Below are positions 39,737 through 48,683 of a stretch of 64,000 nucleotides of DNA, piece by piece. Under the pieces are notes generated by a model. The model did not search any database. It saw only the letters and a program-made list of their open reading frames with translations, and was not told the DNA's origin. Made by a program: the position numbers and the translations under genes. The DNA comes from an uncultured Alistipes sp. GTDB taxonomy: Bacteria > Bacteroidota > Bacteroidia > Bacteroidales > Rikenellaceae. The stretch lies in assembly GCF_949296715.1 (NCBI RefSeq), contig NZ_CASFQD010000002.1:1-64000 (forward strand), given 5' to 3'. Every line of letters begins with the position of its first letter. The stretch's first letter is position 1.

Positions 39737-42713
39737 GATATTATACCTCATCATCTCACTCTTTGCCACAGCTTCGGTCTCGGCCGCCGGGATCGGTGTG
39801 CATACGCGGCAGGAGGTAGGGCGCACCCTTACGCGCATCGTGGCGCGCGAGGTGGCGGGCGGTTACGTCAAGGTGCAGGCCGTGAAGGCGTCGCGCAGCC
39901 GCGTGCGCATCTACACCTCGATCGGGCTGTCGTACTATCCCTTCCGCGAGCAGAACGTGCTGGCGATGTACGACTCGGTGCGGGCCGTCCTGCCTGCCGA
40001 GTACCGCAAGGCACGGATCGAGCTCTACACCGACCGGCATGAGGTCTCGGAGCTCATCCCGATGGCCTGCCGCAACCATGCGGAGCTGGAGAAGCTCCGG
40101 AAAAAACGGCGCATCATCCCCTTTGTCAACCCTTCGGAGCGGCCCCTCGTGACGCCGCTCGACCGCCCGGCCGTGCCGACGCGCGGGCTGGCGGGACGCC
40201 ATATCGCGCTGTGGCAGAGCCACGGCCGCTATTTCGACCAGACGCGCAACTGCTGGCGCTGGCAGCGCTCGCGACTGTGGATGACCTGCGAGGACCTCTA
40301 TACGCAGAGTTACGTGTTGCCTTATCTGGTGCCGATGCTCGAGAATGCCGGGGCCAATGTGCTGCTGCCGCGCGAGCGCGACGTGCAGAAGCACGAAGTG
40401 CTGGCCGACAACGACGGCGGGGAGGCGCAGTACCGCGAACAGGCGGGCCGCGAGGCGTGGACGACGGGCGGTGCGGGCTTTGCGCACCGGCGCGAGGTCT
40501 ACCGTTCGGGCGAAAACCCCTTCCGCGAGGGAACGACGCGCCGCACGCGCACGGTGACCGACCCGGCGGCGGAGAGCCGCGCCGTATGGAGCGCCGACAT
40601 TCCCGAACGGGGCGAATATGCCGTCTATGTCAGCTATGAATCCACACCGGAAAGCACTGATGATGCAGTGTATACGGTCAGTCACCTCGGGGGACGGTCG
40701 AGCTATGCCGTCAACCAGACGATGGGCGGCGGCACGTGGGTCTACCTCGGGCGCTTTCACTTCGCGGCGGGGGAGCAGGAGGTTGTGACGCTCACGAACC
40801 GCTCGCGCCGCGCCGGACGCACCGTCTCGGCCGATGCCGTGAAGATCGGCGGCGGCTTCGGCAACATCGCCCGCACGGTGTGCGACTCGCTGCGGCGCCC
40901 CGGTGTGGAGTACACCGAGGAGACGAGCGGTTTCCCGCGCTTCTGCGAGGGGGCGCGCTACTGGTTGCAGTGGGCGGGCTTCGAGCCGGAGGTCTACACC
41001 CCGAAGCGGGGCACGGACGACTACAAGGACGACTACATGTCGCGTGCCCACTGGGTCAATGCCCTGATGGGCGGTTCGCCGCGCCTGCCCGACTCCGCGG
41101 GGCTGCGCATTCCGGTCGACATGGCGCTGGCATTCCATTCGGACGCCGGGGTTCGTGACGGCGACGGTATCGTCGGCACGCTCGGCATCTTCTATACGCG
41201 CGACACGAAGGGCCGCTTCGACGGCGGGGCCGACCGCTACCGCTCGCGCGACCTGACCGACCTGGTCATGACGCAGATTGTCTCGGACATCCGCCGCACG
41301 TGGGAGCCCGAGTGGAGTCGTCGCGGGCTCTGGAACCGTTCCTACTACGAAGCCCGCGTGCCGGGGGCCCCGACGATGCTGCTCGAGCTGCTCTCGCATC
41401 AGAACTTCGCCGACATGCGCTACGGCAGCGACCCGCGCTTCAAGTTCCTCGTCAGCCGCGCCGTCTACAAGGGCATCCTGCGCTACCTCGCGTCGCAGTA
41501 CGACGTGCCCTATGTCGTGCAGCCGCTGCCGGTCGAGGCCGTGGCGACGGAGTTTGTCGGCGAGAGCCGCGTCTGCGTGTCGTGGACGCCCGTTGCGGAC
41601 TCGCTCGAGGCGACGGCCGCGCCCGACGGATACATCGTCTACACGCGCATCGATGACGGCGCCTTCGACCGGGGCGTCTACACCGAAAAGCCCTTCCTCA
41701 TCACCGAGCAGGAGCCCGGGCGTCTCTATTCCTACCGCGTGACGGCCGTGAATGCCGGCGGCGAGAGCTTCCCGAGCGAGACGCTCTCGGCGTGCCGCAT
41801 GCCCGACGAAAAGGGCTGCGTGCTCGTCGTCAACGGCTTCGACCGCACGAGTGCTCCCTTCAGCATGCGGAGCGACTCGCTGGCGGGCTTCTATGCCGAC
41901 GTGGACGGCGGCGTGCCCGACCGCCGCGACATCTCGTTCATCGGCAACCAGCGCATCTACGACCTCGGCATGGCCCGCTGCGAGGATGACAGCCGCGCGC
42001 TGGGCGCCTGCACGTGGGACTATGAGACGGACGTGCTCGGCGGCAACAGCTTCGACTACCCGGCGCTGCACGGGCGTGCGATCATGGCGGCGGGGTACTC
42101 CTTCTGCTCGGCGTCGGTCCGCGCCGTGGAGCGGGGCACCTGCACGCTGGGCGCCTGTCCCGCCGTGGACCTCATCCTCGGCAAGCAGCGCACGACGACG
42201 ATGGGCCGCGGCGTGCGCGAGGCTGTCTTCCGCACCTTCCCGCCCGATCTGCAGCGCGAGCTGGAGGAGTACCTCGCGCAGGGCGGGGCGCTCTTCGCCT
42301 CGGGCTGCTACGTGGCGTCGGACCTCTGGAACGGGGCGCTGTCCGACGCTTCGGACCGGGCCTTTGCCGAGCGGGTGCTCCGCGTGGCCTGGGACGGCGG
42401 GGCGGCACACCGCGGCCGGGTGCGCGTCGTGACGGGGCACGGCGGCTTCACGCGCGGCGAATACCGCTACCGCGACCGGCTGTCGCAGGACGGCTATGCC
42501 GTCGAGGCGGCCGATGTGCTCCGTCCTGCAGGCGAGGGAGCCTTTACGGTGCTGCGCTACATCGAGAGCGGCCGCACGGCGGGCGTGGCCTGCGATGCGG
42601 GTGCCCGCACGGTCGTCACGGGATTCCCGTTCGAGGCGCTGACCGATGCGGCACAGCGCGAGCGGCTGATGCGCGACGTGCTGGACTTCCTGTTCATGCA
42701 AAATGACAAATAA
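39726..42713 (+). CDS. Large secreted amidase-like protein with golvesin and FnIII modules
   Basis: A 995-residue secreted protein (signal peptide to about residue 20). An Amidase_3-like zinc site is spread over the sequence: His166 in WQSHG, Glu189 in TCED, His471 in AFHSDAG and Glu554 in MLLELLSHQ, as in N-acetylmuramoyl-L-alanine amidases. A golvesin/xanthan-lyase C-terminal-type beta domain is inserted at about 300-385 (VNQTMGGGTWVYLGRFHF, VSADAVKIGGG), and a fibronectin III domain follows near 605-700. The end carries a Rossmann-like region. It overlaps the symporter stop by 11 bases. Peptidoglycan or polysaccharide cleavage is likely; the true bond is unproven. Confidence 0.78.
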   Translation: MKSKILYLIISLFATASVSAAGIGVHTRQEVGRTLTRIVAREVAGGYVKVQAVKASRSRVRIYTSIGLSYYPFREQNVLAMYDSVRAVLPAEYRKARIELYTDRHEVSELIPMACRNHAELEKLRKKRRIIPFVNPSERPLVTPLDRPAVPTRGLAGRHIALWQSHGRYFDQTRNCWRWQRSRLWMTCEDLYTQSYVLPYLVPMLENAGANVLLPRERDVQKHEVLADNDGGEAQYREQAGREAWTTGGAGFAHRREVYRSGENPFREGTTRRTRTVTDPAAESRAVWSADIPERGEYAVYVSYESTPESTDDAVYTVSHLGGRSSYAVNQTMGGGTWVYLGRFHFAAGEQEVVTLTNRSRRAGRTVSADAVKIGGGFGNIARTVCDSLRRPGVEYTEETSGFPRFCEGARYWLQWAGFEPEVYTPKRGTDDYKDDYMSRAHWVNALMGGSPRLPDSAGLRIPVDMALAFHSDAGVRDGDGIVGTLGIFYTRDTKGRFDGGADRYRSRDLTDLVMTQIVSDIRRTWEPEWSRRGLWNRSYYEARVPGAPTMLLELLSHQNFADMRYGSDPRFKFLVSRAVYKGILRYLASQYDVPYVVQPLPVEAVATEFVGESRVCVSWTPVADSLEATAAPDGYIVYTRIDDGAFDRGVYTEKPFLITEQEPGRLYSYRVTAVNAGGESFPSETLSACRMPDEKGCVLVVNGFDRTSAPFSMRSDSLAGFYADVDGGVPDRRDISFIGNQRIYDLGMARCEDDSRALGACTWDYETDVLGGNSFDYPALHGRAIMAAGYSFCSASVRAVERGTCTLGACPAVDLILGKQRTTTMGRGVREAVFRTFPPDLQRELEEYLAQGGALFASGCYVASDLWNGALSDASDRAFAERVLRVAWDGGAAHRGRVRVVTGHGGFTRGEYRYRDRLSQDGYAVEAADVLRPAGEGAFTVLRYIESGRTAGVACDAGARTVVTGFPFEALTDAAQRERLMRDVLDFLFMQNDK

Positions 42714-42743
42714 CCGTTGCAATACACTAAAAACCAAAATATC

Positions 42744-43193
42744 ATGTCACTCGAACAACGGATTTCAAAGGGAATCATGGAGGCCATGAAGGCCAAGGAC
42801 ACGGTGCGTTTGAGCGCACTGCGCAATGCCAAGAAGTACATCATCGAGGCCAAGACGGCCGGTCCGGAGATCGCCGAACTGCCCGATGCCGACGTGCTGA
42901 AGATTATCTCGAAACTGGCCAAGCAGGGCACGGACTCCGCGGCAATCTTCGCCCAGCAGAACCGGCAGGACCTCGCCGACGAGGAACTGGCGCAGGTGGC
43001 CGTCTATCAGGAGTTTCTGCCCAAACAGCTCACGGCCGGGGAGCTGACGGCCGAGGTGAAGGCCATCATCGCCGAGGTGGGTGCCACGTCGATGAAAGAG
43101 ATGGGCAAGGTGATGGGCGTTGCGTCGAAGCGGCTGGCCGGCCGCGCCGAAGGCAAGGACATTTCGGCCAAGGTCAAGGAGTTGCTGTCGTAA
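42744..43193 (+). CDS. YqeY-like GatB-domain protein
   Basis: A 149-residue helical protein: MSLEQRISKGIMEAMKAKDTVRLSALRNAKKYIIEAK and ELAQVAVYQEFLPKQLTAGELTAEVKAII, ending MGKVMGVASKRLAGRAEGKDISAKVKELL, which is the YqeY signature and resembles the tail of GatB. In GatB this domain contacts tRNA; the free-standing protein has no proven role. An in-frame ATG 9 codons upstream lies in an AT-rich leader and is less likely. Confidence 0.92.
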   Translation: MSLEQRISKGIMEAMKAKDTVRLSALRNAKKYIIEAKTAGPEIAELPDADVLKIISKLAKQGTDSAAIFAQQNRQDLADEELAQVAVYQEFLPKQLTAGELTAEVKAIIAEVGATSMKEMGKVMGVASKRLAGRAEGKDISAKVKELLS

Positions 43194-43356
43194 TCTGCGG
43201 CAGAACGGGAGGTGAATCCCGGCCTTGTGGCGGGAGGCTTTCCGGCGGGTGACGCTCCGGCCCGGCGTTCCGTGCTCCGTCCGGTGCATCCCGGGGGCAT
43301 GGAGCGGCTGCGGCCCGGCCCGGCGCTTGCGAATCGTTGAAGAGAAACCGAAAAAC

Positions 43357-44271
43357 ATGCATATACTCGAACACCTGCACCGCAACGTCAGAACCGTTGC
43401 CATGCCGACGGCCATGGTGATCGGCGCCCTGCTGTGCCGTCCGTTCACGGCGCTGGAGGCCTGGTCGGGACAGATGATTACCCCGACGCTTATCTTCCTG
43501 ATGCTATTCGTGACCTTCTGCCGCGTGAAGCCGAGCCAGATGCACCCCTCGATGATGCACCTGTGGCTGCTGCTCTTCCAGATCGCGGCGTGTGTCGGCG
43601 TCTATCTGCTGCTCTATCCGCTGAACGAAGTCGTGGCGCAGGGGGCGATGATCTGCGTACTGGCACCCGTGGCGATGGCCGCCGTCGTCATCGCTGGCAT
43701 GCTCGGGGCCAACGTTGCGACGATGGCCACCTACAGCCTGCTGTGCAACATGGTTGTGGCCCTCGTGGCACCCGTCATCCTCTCCTTTACCGGAACGGGC
43801 GAGTGCAGCTTCACGGAGATTCTGGCCCGCATCGCCCCGCTGCTCATCATGCCCTTCGCCGCGGCGCAGTTCCTGCGTTTCGTCATGCCGAAGACCGCAA
43901 AGTGGATCGGCGACCACAGCCAGATTTCGTTCTACATGTGGCTGCTGTCGCTTGCGGTCATCATCGGCCGCACGACGGCCTTCATCATCGATCTGCACGG
44001 GGCCGACCTTTCGACCGAACTGTGGCTCGCCTTCGCGGCGCTGGTGATCTGCCTCGTGCAGTTCAAGGTCGGGCGCGCGCTGGGACGCCGCTACGGCGAT
44101 CCGCCGGCCGGCGGTCAGTCGCTCGGGCAGAAGAATACGGTGCTGGCCGTGTGGATGGCGCAGTCGTTCCTCGATCCGATCTCGTCGATTGCCCCGACGG
44201 CCTACATCGTCTGGCAGAATATCGTGAACTCCTACCAGATTTACCGCAAGGACCACGAAAGAGGGTGGTAG
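43357..44271 (+). CDS. BASS-superfamily (bile acid:sodium symporter-like) transporter
   Basis: A 304-residue protein with about nine to ten membrane spans. It resembles BASS/SBF transporters: TPTLIFLMLFVTFCRVKP in the second span, LAPVAMAAVVIAGMLGANVATMATYSLLCNMVVALVAP (the crossover with conserved Gly/Asn), and QKNTVLAVWMAQSFLDPISSIAPTAYIVWQN near the end. BASS proteins move organic anions with sodium; the name does not prove bile-acid use. The ATG at 43357 is chosen because the upstream frame is not hydrophobic. Confidence 0.78.
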   Translation: MHILEHLHRNVRTVAMPTAMVIGALLCRPFTALEAWSGQMITPTLIFLMLFVTFCRVKPSQMHPSMMHLWLLLFQIAACVGVYLLLYPLNEVVAQGAMICVLAPVAMAAVVIAGMLGANVATMATYSLLCNMVVALVAPVILSFTGTGECSFTEILARIAPLLIMPFAAAQFLRFVMPKTAKWIGDHSQISFYMWLLSLAVIIGRTTAFIIDLHGADLSTELWLAFAALVICLVQFKVGRALGRRYGDPPAGGQSLGQKNTVLAVWMAQSFLDPISSIAPTAYIVWQNIVNSYQIYRKDHERGW

Positions 44272-44312
44272 ATGGGGTGGAAATGATGCGATGGCGGGGC
44301 GGGGTCTCTCCG

Positions 44313-44927
44313 TCAGCGGAGGAGCGCCGCCTGCTCCAGCCCGAGCAGCAGCCGTTTGGCTGCAAGGCCGCCGGCGTAGCCCGTGAGTGAACCGTCGCTG
44401 CCGATGACGCGGTGGCAGGGGATGAAGATCGAGAGGGCGTTGGCGCGGTTGGCCGCGGCGACGGCCCGCACCGCGCGGGGGTGTCCCAGCCGGGCCGCCA
44501 GCCACGCATAGGAGCGGGTCTCCCCGGCGGGAATCTCCGCCAGCAGCTTCCAGACCGACTGCTGGAACGGCGTGCCGACGGTCAGCAGCGGAATGTCGAA
44601 CGTGCGGCGCTGCGCGGCGAAGTATTCGTCGAGCTGCCGTGCGGCCCGGTTGAGCATGCAGCGGGTCGCTGCTTCGGCCGGGCGGTCCGGCTCACTGAAA
44701 TCGGGCAGGGGAGAGGCGTCGCGGCACTCCGCAAGGCGGGCGTGCAGCCCCCGTTCGAGGCGCCGAGCAACGAAGTCGCGCGACGGGGCGTCGGCCCAGT
44801 CGCAGAGGCAGAGCCGGCTGTCGAAAGCCCCGAGACGCACCGCTCCGCAGGGCGTCGCATGGCGCCGCCACAGGATGAAGCGTCCGGTTGCAGCTTCGGG
44901 TGTGTCGTCGTGTCGTTCGCGGGTCAC
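44313..44927 (-). CDS. ogt: Methylated-DNA--protein-cysteine methyltransferase
   Basis: A 204-residue repair protein that takes alkyl groups from O6-alkylguanine onto its own Cys171 within the motif IPCHRV. The DNA-binding HTH is FQQSVWKLLAEIPAGETRSYAWLA, and the Asn hinge is in AVAAANRANALS. It is a one-use suicide enzyme. The gene starts 10 bases after the DUF486 gene on the same strand. The symbol assumes the constitutive Ogt type, since no Ada domain is attached. Confidence 0.92.
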   Translation of the reverse strand: MTRERHDDTPEAATGRFILWRRHATPCGAVRLGAFDSRLCLCDWADAPSRDFVARRLERGLHARLAECRDASPLPDFSEPDRPAEAATRCMLNRAARQLDEYFAAQRRTFDIPLLTVGTPFQQSVWKLLAEIPAGETRSYAWLAARLGHPRAVRAVAAANRANALSIFIPCHRVIGSDGSLTGYAGGLAAKRLLLGLEQAALLR

Positions 44928-44937
44928 GCGGCGGCGT

Positions 44938-45303
44938 TTATTTGCGGAAGATGAAGTAGACGGCCAGAATCAGGCAGAGGAATCCGGCGAGGTGGTTCCA
45001 GCGCAGGGTGTCCGAGCGCATGAAGACCAGCGCGAAGACGGTGAAGACCGAGAGCGAGACGACCTCCTGGATCACCTTGAGCTCCCAGATCGAGAAGGGA
45101 CCGCCGAATTCGGTGCTGCCGATGCGGTTGGCCGGGACCTGGAAGCAGTATTCGAACAGGGCGATGGCCCAGCTCAACAGCACGATGGCCATGAGGCCGA
45201 AGCGTTCGAGCCGCGACTTGAAGGCGATGTGCCCGTACCATGCCAGCGTCATGAAGGCGTTGGAGATGACGAGCAGAACGATGGTGGAGAGACCGCGTAA
45301 CAT
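44938..45303 (-). CDS. DUF486/DMT-family small membrane protein
   Basis: A 121-residue protein with four membrane spans. MLRGLSTIVLLVISNAFMTLAWYGH at the start and FALVFMRSDTLRWNHLAGFLCLILAVYFIFRK at the end match the DUF486 group within the drug/metabolite transporter superfamily; WYGHI and FGGPFSIWELKVIQEV are typical. Transport activity is unproven. A minus-strand -7 box lies 48 bases upstream. Confidence 0.88.
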   Translation of the reverse strand: MLRGLSTIVLLVISNAFMTLAWYGHIAFKSRLERFGLMAIVLLSWAIALFEYCFQVPANRIGSTEFGGPFSIWELKVIQEVVSLSVFTVFALVFMRSDTLRWNHLAGFLCLILAVYFIFRK

Positions 45304-45350
45304 GGTGACTGTATCAGCGTTTGAATGTTTGTTTCCGTTAAAGAGCGGTG

Positions 45351-45358
45351 CAAAAATA
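45351..45358 (-). promoter_or_regulatory. -7 box for the DUF486/ogt operon
   Basis: TATTTTTG on the minus strand, 47 bases before the DUF486 ATG. Confidence 0.55.
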
Positions 45359-45504
45359 GACAAATTTTCAATACGTTGGCCATTGCTCCGCGAATTTTGC
45401 GGCCGCACGGACGTCCGGCGCTGCGAAACGTAGAGGCCGGAGGGCGCCGGTGCCGGGCCGTGCGGTCCGCTTGCCGGGCACTGGACAACGAAAGGAAGGT
45501 AAAT

Positions 45505-46320
45505 ATGCAACGGAGAGCGAAAAAAGGAGAATATGCGCTGGTGACGGGGGCCTCGTCGGGAATCGGCCGGGCCTATGCCGCACAGCTGGCCGCACTGGGT
45601 TACGGCGTGGTGCTGGTGAGCAATCGCGAGGAGGAGAACCGCACGGCCGCCGGGGAGATTGCCCGGCAGTACGGGGTCCGGACGCTGCCCCTCTGCCTGG
45701 ACCTTGCCCGGGAGGATGCCGCGCAGCGGCTCCATGACGAGACCGCACGCCGCGGACTGGATATCGCCGTACTGGTCTGCAACGCCGGGATGCTGCTCTT
45801 CGGACTGACCGAGACGACGCCGCCCGAGCGCCTGCGCACGATCGTCGCGCTGCACTGCACGACCCCTGCGCTGCTGTGCCGCCTCTACGCCCCCGAGCTG
45901 GTGCGGCGCGGCGGCGGGGCGATCCTGCTCATGTCGTCGGCCACGGCCTGGATGCCCTATCCGACGATTGCGGCCTATGCCGCGACGAAGAGTTTTCTGC
46001 GCAGTTTCGCCCGTTCGCTCGACAGCGAGCTCCGCGGCCGGGGCGTGCATGTCACGGCGGTCTATCCCGGGGCTGTCGATACGCCGCTCTACGACCTGCC
46101 CGATACGTGGCGCCGCCGCCTGCGCCGCTGGGACGTGATGCTCCCGCCCGACACGGTGGCCCGCAAGGGGTTGAAGGCGCTCTTCCGCGGGCGGCACCGC
46201 TGCATCCCGGGTCTTTGCACGAAACTGTGCGTCGCCCTCTGCCGGATCATCCCGGCGGCGGCGATCCGTCCCGCCCTGCGCATCCCGGCCGTCCGCCGGC
46301 TGCTGCAATGGACCGAATGA
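45505..46320 (+). CDS. Short-chain dehydrogenase related to the steroid-cluster SDR
   Basis: A 271-residue NAD(P)-dependent SDR. The cofactor loop TGASSGIG is at 14-21, CNAG follows, and the active site is SSATAWMPYPTIAAYAATK with YxxxK. The C-terminal part (ARKGLKALFRGRHRCIPGLCTKL, then IRPALRIPAVRRLLQ) matches the shape of the SDR at 19052-20059 (CARRGLRALWRGRRTVVPDWWNR, LIRPLRRF) and suggests the same subfamily, here without the N-terminal extension. A purine-rich AAAGGAAGG lies just before the ATG. Substrate unknown. Confidence 0.85.
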   Translation: MQRRAKKGEYALVTGASSGIGRAYAAQLAALGYGVVLVSNREEENRTAAGEIARQYGVRTLPLCLDLAREDAAQRLHDETARRGLDIAVLVCNAGMLLFGLTETTPPERLRTIVALHCTTPALLCRLYAPELVRRGGGAILLMSSATAWMPYPTIAAYAATKSFLRSFARSLDSELRGRGVHVTAVYPGAVDTPLYDLPDTWRRRLRRWDVMLPPDTVARKGLKALFRGRHRCIPGLCTKLCVALCRIIPAAAIRPALRIPAVRRLLQWTE

Positions 46321-46365
46321 CCGCTGCCGGGGCGTTCCTCGCCGGTCGCTTCTACGGAATATGCA

Positions 46366-46393
46366 CAGGGCCGCCCTCGCAAGGGCGGCCCTG
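46366..46393. terminator. Hairpin between the convergent SDR and HAD genes
   Basis: A 12-bp perfect GC stem with a CGCA loop and no T tract on either side, so it is a likely but not certain terminator. Confidence 0.55.
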
Positions 46394-46423
46394 CCGTTTG
46401 CAGCGGCGCAGCAACACAGTGAA

Positions 46424-47086
46424 TCAGTCGGCGAGCAGGAGGTCGAGCCCCGGCAGGTCGGCGAACGTCGCACCGATCACGTCGGCATCCGTCTCGCGCT
46501 CGAGCACCTCGTGCGGCAGTGTCGTCGCAAGTGCCACGACCCGTCCGGCTCCGGCCCGCCGTGCCGATTCGATGCCCGCCTTGGCATCCTCGAAGACGAC
46601 GCAGTCGGCCGGGGACATGCCGAGTGCCGCGGCGGCCGTGAGGTAGATCTCCGGATCGGGCTTGCAGCGCGTCACCCGGTCGCCCGAGATGCGGGCGTCG
46701 AAAAATTCCCCGATGCGGCACTTCTCCAGCACGAAATCGACATTCGCGCGGCAGCCCGACGACCCCACGGCGCAGCGCACACCCGCCGCGCGCAGCGACT
46801 CGAGCAGCGCGACGAGTCCCTCGACGGGGTGGATTTCCGGGGCGTAGATTTCGCGGTAGATCGCCTCCTTCTCCTCGGCCAGCGACGCCAGGCCCCGCTC
46901 GCGGAGCACCTCCGCGGGCATGATCAGGCGCATGATGTCGTCGTTGCCCATGCCGAAGGCCTGCGAGAGCTTCTCCTTCCAGCCCGTGACGCCGTAGCGC
47001 GCGCAGAAGATTTCAAAGGCGCGGATATGCGCCTGCGTATTGTCGACGAGCGTGCCGTCCATATCGAAAAGCGCAGCTCTCTTCAT
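46424..47086 (-). CDS. HAD-superfamily phosphatase, beta-phosphoglucomutase-like
   Basis: A 220-residue HAD subclass IA enzyme. Motif I is FDMDGTLVDNTQAH (Asp8, Asp10), the cap domain is alpha-helical, motif II is VGSSG, motif III holds Lys in RCKPDPEIY, and motif IV is VFEDAKAGI. The motif I context and KPDPE are as in beta-phosphoglucomutases and related sugar-phosphate phosphatases. The substrate is unknown. Confidence 0.9.
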   Translation of the reverse strand: MKRAALFDMDGTLVDNTQAHIRAFEIFCARYGVTGWKEKLSQAFGMGNDDIMRLIMPAEVLRERGLASLAEEKEAIYREIYAPEIHPVEGLVALLESLRAAGVRCAVGSSGCRANVDFVLEKCRIGEFFDARISGDRVTRCKPDPEIYLTAAAALGMSPADCVVFEDAKAGIESARRAGAGRVVALATTLPHEVLERETDADVIGATFADLPGLDLLLAD

Positions 47087-47122
47087 GATCGTTTCATTTC
47101 CATTTTATCAGTCGCAAAGAAT

Positions 47123-47150
47123 CGACGGAAGGCCTTGCGGCCCTCCGTCG
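47123..47150 (-). terminator. Terminator after pepD
   Basis: A 12-bp stem with one mismatch and a four-base loop; on the minus strand ATTCTTTGCG follows. Confidence 0.65.
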
Positions 47151-47165
47151 GTAATCGGGATATTC

Positions 47166-48617
47166 CTACAGGGTTTTGAGCACCTCGAGCAGCAGCGCCC
47201 AGAACTTGGGTACCGTGGCGATCTCGAGCCGTTCGTCGGGCGAGTGCACGCCGCGCAGCGTCGGGCCGAACGAGACCATCTCCAGGTCGGGGTACTTCTC
47301 GAGGAAGAGCCCGCACTCCAGTCCCGCGTGGATGGCCCGCACCTTGGGTTCCGCGGCGAAGAGGCGCTCGTAGGCGCTGACGGTCACCTTCAGCAGCTCC
47401 GAGTCGGGATTGGGCGCCCAGCCCGGGTAGCCGTCCGAATGGGCGACGTCGGCCCCGGCCAGCGCGAAGACCGACTCGACCATCTGCATGACGTAGGTCT
47501 TGGCGCTCTCGACCGACGAACGCTGCGACGAGGTGACGACAATGCGGTTGTCCGACTCGAACTTCACCGACGCGAGGTTTGTCGAGGTCTCGACGAGGCC
47601 CGGCACGGCGAACGACATGGCGATGACGCCGTTGGGCACGCCGACGAGCGAGTAGACCAGCCCGAACTGCGTCTTGCGGTCGAGCACCTCGTCCACCTCG
47701 GGCATCTCGTTGAGCGTGATGCGGAAATTGGGCTCGCGGTGCTTGAACTCGGCCTCCATGTCGGCGGCGAAGAGGCGGTAGCGCTTGATGAAGTCCTCCT
47801 TGTAGCGTGTCGGCACGCCGAAGATGGCGTAGGCCTCGCGCGGGATGGCGTTGCGCAGGTTGCCGCCGCAGAAGTAGCTCAGGCGCAGCTCGCAGCTCTG
47901 CATGCCGTCCCACAGCAGGCGTGCGACGGTCTTGTTCGAGTTGACGCGCCCCTTGTCGATGTCGTCGCCCGAGTGTCCGCCCAGCAGGTCGGAGACGTCG
48001 ACGCGGAAGAACGAGTAGTTCTTCGGCGCGGGCTCCATCGTGTAGCGGAACGTGGCGATCGTGTCGATGCCGCCCGCGCAGCCGATGAAGATCTCGCCCT
48101 CGTCCTCCGAGTCGAGGTTGATGAGGTATTTGCCCGAGAGCATCCCCTCGCCCAGCTCGAAGGCACCCGTCAGGCCCGTCTCCTCGTCGACGGTGAAGAG
48201 CGCCTCGACGGGTCCGTGCTCGACCGCGGGGTCGATCAGCGCGGCCAGCGCCGCGGCCATGCCGATGCCGCAGTCGGCACCGAGCGTCGTCCCTTCGGCC
48301 TTGACCCACCCGTCCTCGATGCGCGTGCGGATGGCGTCGTGCTCGAAGTCGAACTCCACGTCGGAGTTCTTCTCGCAGACCATGTCCATGTGGGCCTGGA
48401 GAATGACCGTCGGGCGATCCTCGTAGCCCGGCGTGGCGGGCTTGCGCATCACGACGTTGCCGATGGCGTCCTTGCGGTAGTCGATGTGGTGCTGTTTGGC
48501 GAAGTCGACCAGAAAGTCGATGATCCGGCCCTCCTTCTTCGAGGGACGCGGCACGCGCGTGATGGCATCGAACTGTTCCCAGACGATGCGGGGTTCCAGT
48601 GAGGTGATTTCCGACAT
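47166..48617 (-). CDS. pepD: Aminoacyl-histidine dipeptidase (M20C, PepD)
   Basis: A 483-residue cytosolic di-zinc peptidase that hydrolyses Xaa-His and other dipeptides. Metal and catalytic motifs: QAHMDMVCE (His near 80, then Asp), TLGADCGIGMA, FTVDEETGLTGA with the catalytic Glu pair, and LINLDSEDEGEIFIGCAGG, with ECGLF and SFGPTLRGVHSPDER near the end supplying the last ligand. The ATG at 48617 follows a -7 box; the frame is open much further up but overlaps the divergent ispF gene. Confidence 0.94.
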   Translation of the reverse strand: MSEITSLEPRIVWEQFDAITRVPRPSKKEGRIIDFLVDFAKQHHIDYRKDAIGNVVMRKPATPGYEDRPTVILQAHMDMVCEKNSDVEFDFEHDAIRTRIEDGWVKAEGTTLGADCGIGMAAALAALIDPAVEHGPVEALFTVDEETGLTGAFELGEGMLSGKYLINLDSEDEGEIFIGCAGGIDTIATFRYTMEPAPKNYSFFRVDVSDLLGGHSGDDIDKGRVNSNKTVARLLWDGMQSCELRLSYFCGGNLRNAIPREAYAIFGVPTRYKEDFIKRYRLFAADMEAEFKHREPNFRITLNEMPEVDEVLDRKTQFGLVYSLVGVPNGVIAMSFAVPGLVETSTNLASVKFESDNRIVVTSSQRSSVESAKTYVMQMVESVFALAGADVAHSDGYPGWAPNPDSELLKVTVSAYERLFAAEPKVRAIHAGLECGLFLEKYPDLEMVSFGPTLRGVHSPDERLEIATVPKFWALLLEVLKTL

Positions 48618-48636
48618 AGCGAATACAGGTTTTTCG

Positions 48637-48644
48637 CAAAAATA
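48637..48644 (-). promoter_or_regulatory. -7 box for pepD
   Basis: TATTTTTG on the minus strand, 19 bases before the pepD ATG. Confidence 0.6.
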
Positions 48645-48655
48645 AAAAATTTTCC

Positions 48656-48663
48656 TAACTTTG
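48656..48663 (+). promoter_or_regulatory. -7 box for ispF
   Basis: TAACTTTG, 20 bases before the ispF ATG. It is divergent from the pepD promoter, with 11 bases between the boxes. Confidence 0.65.
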
Positions 48664-48683
48664 ACAAAAGTAATGACACGATT

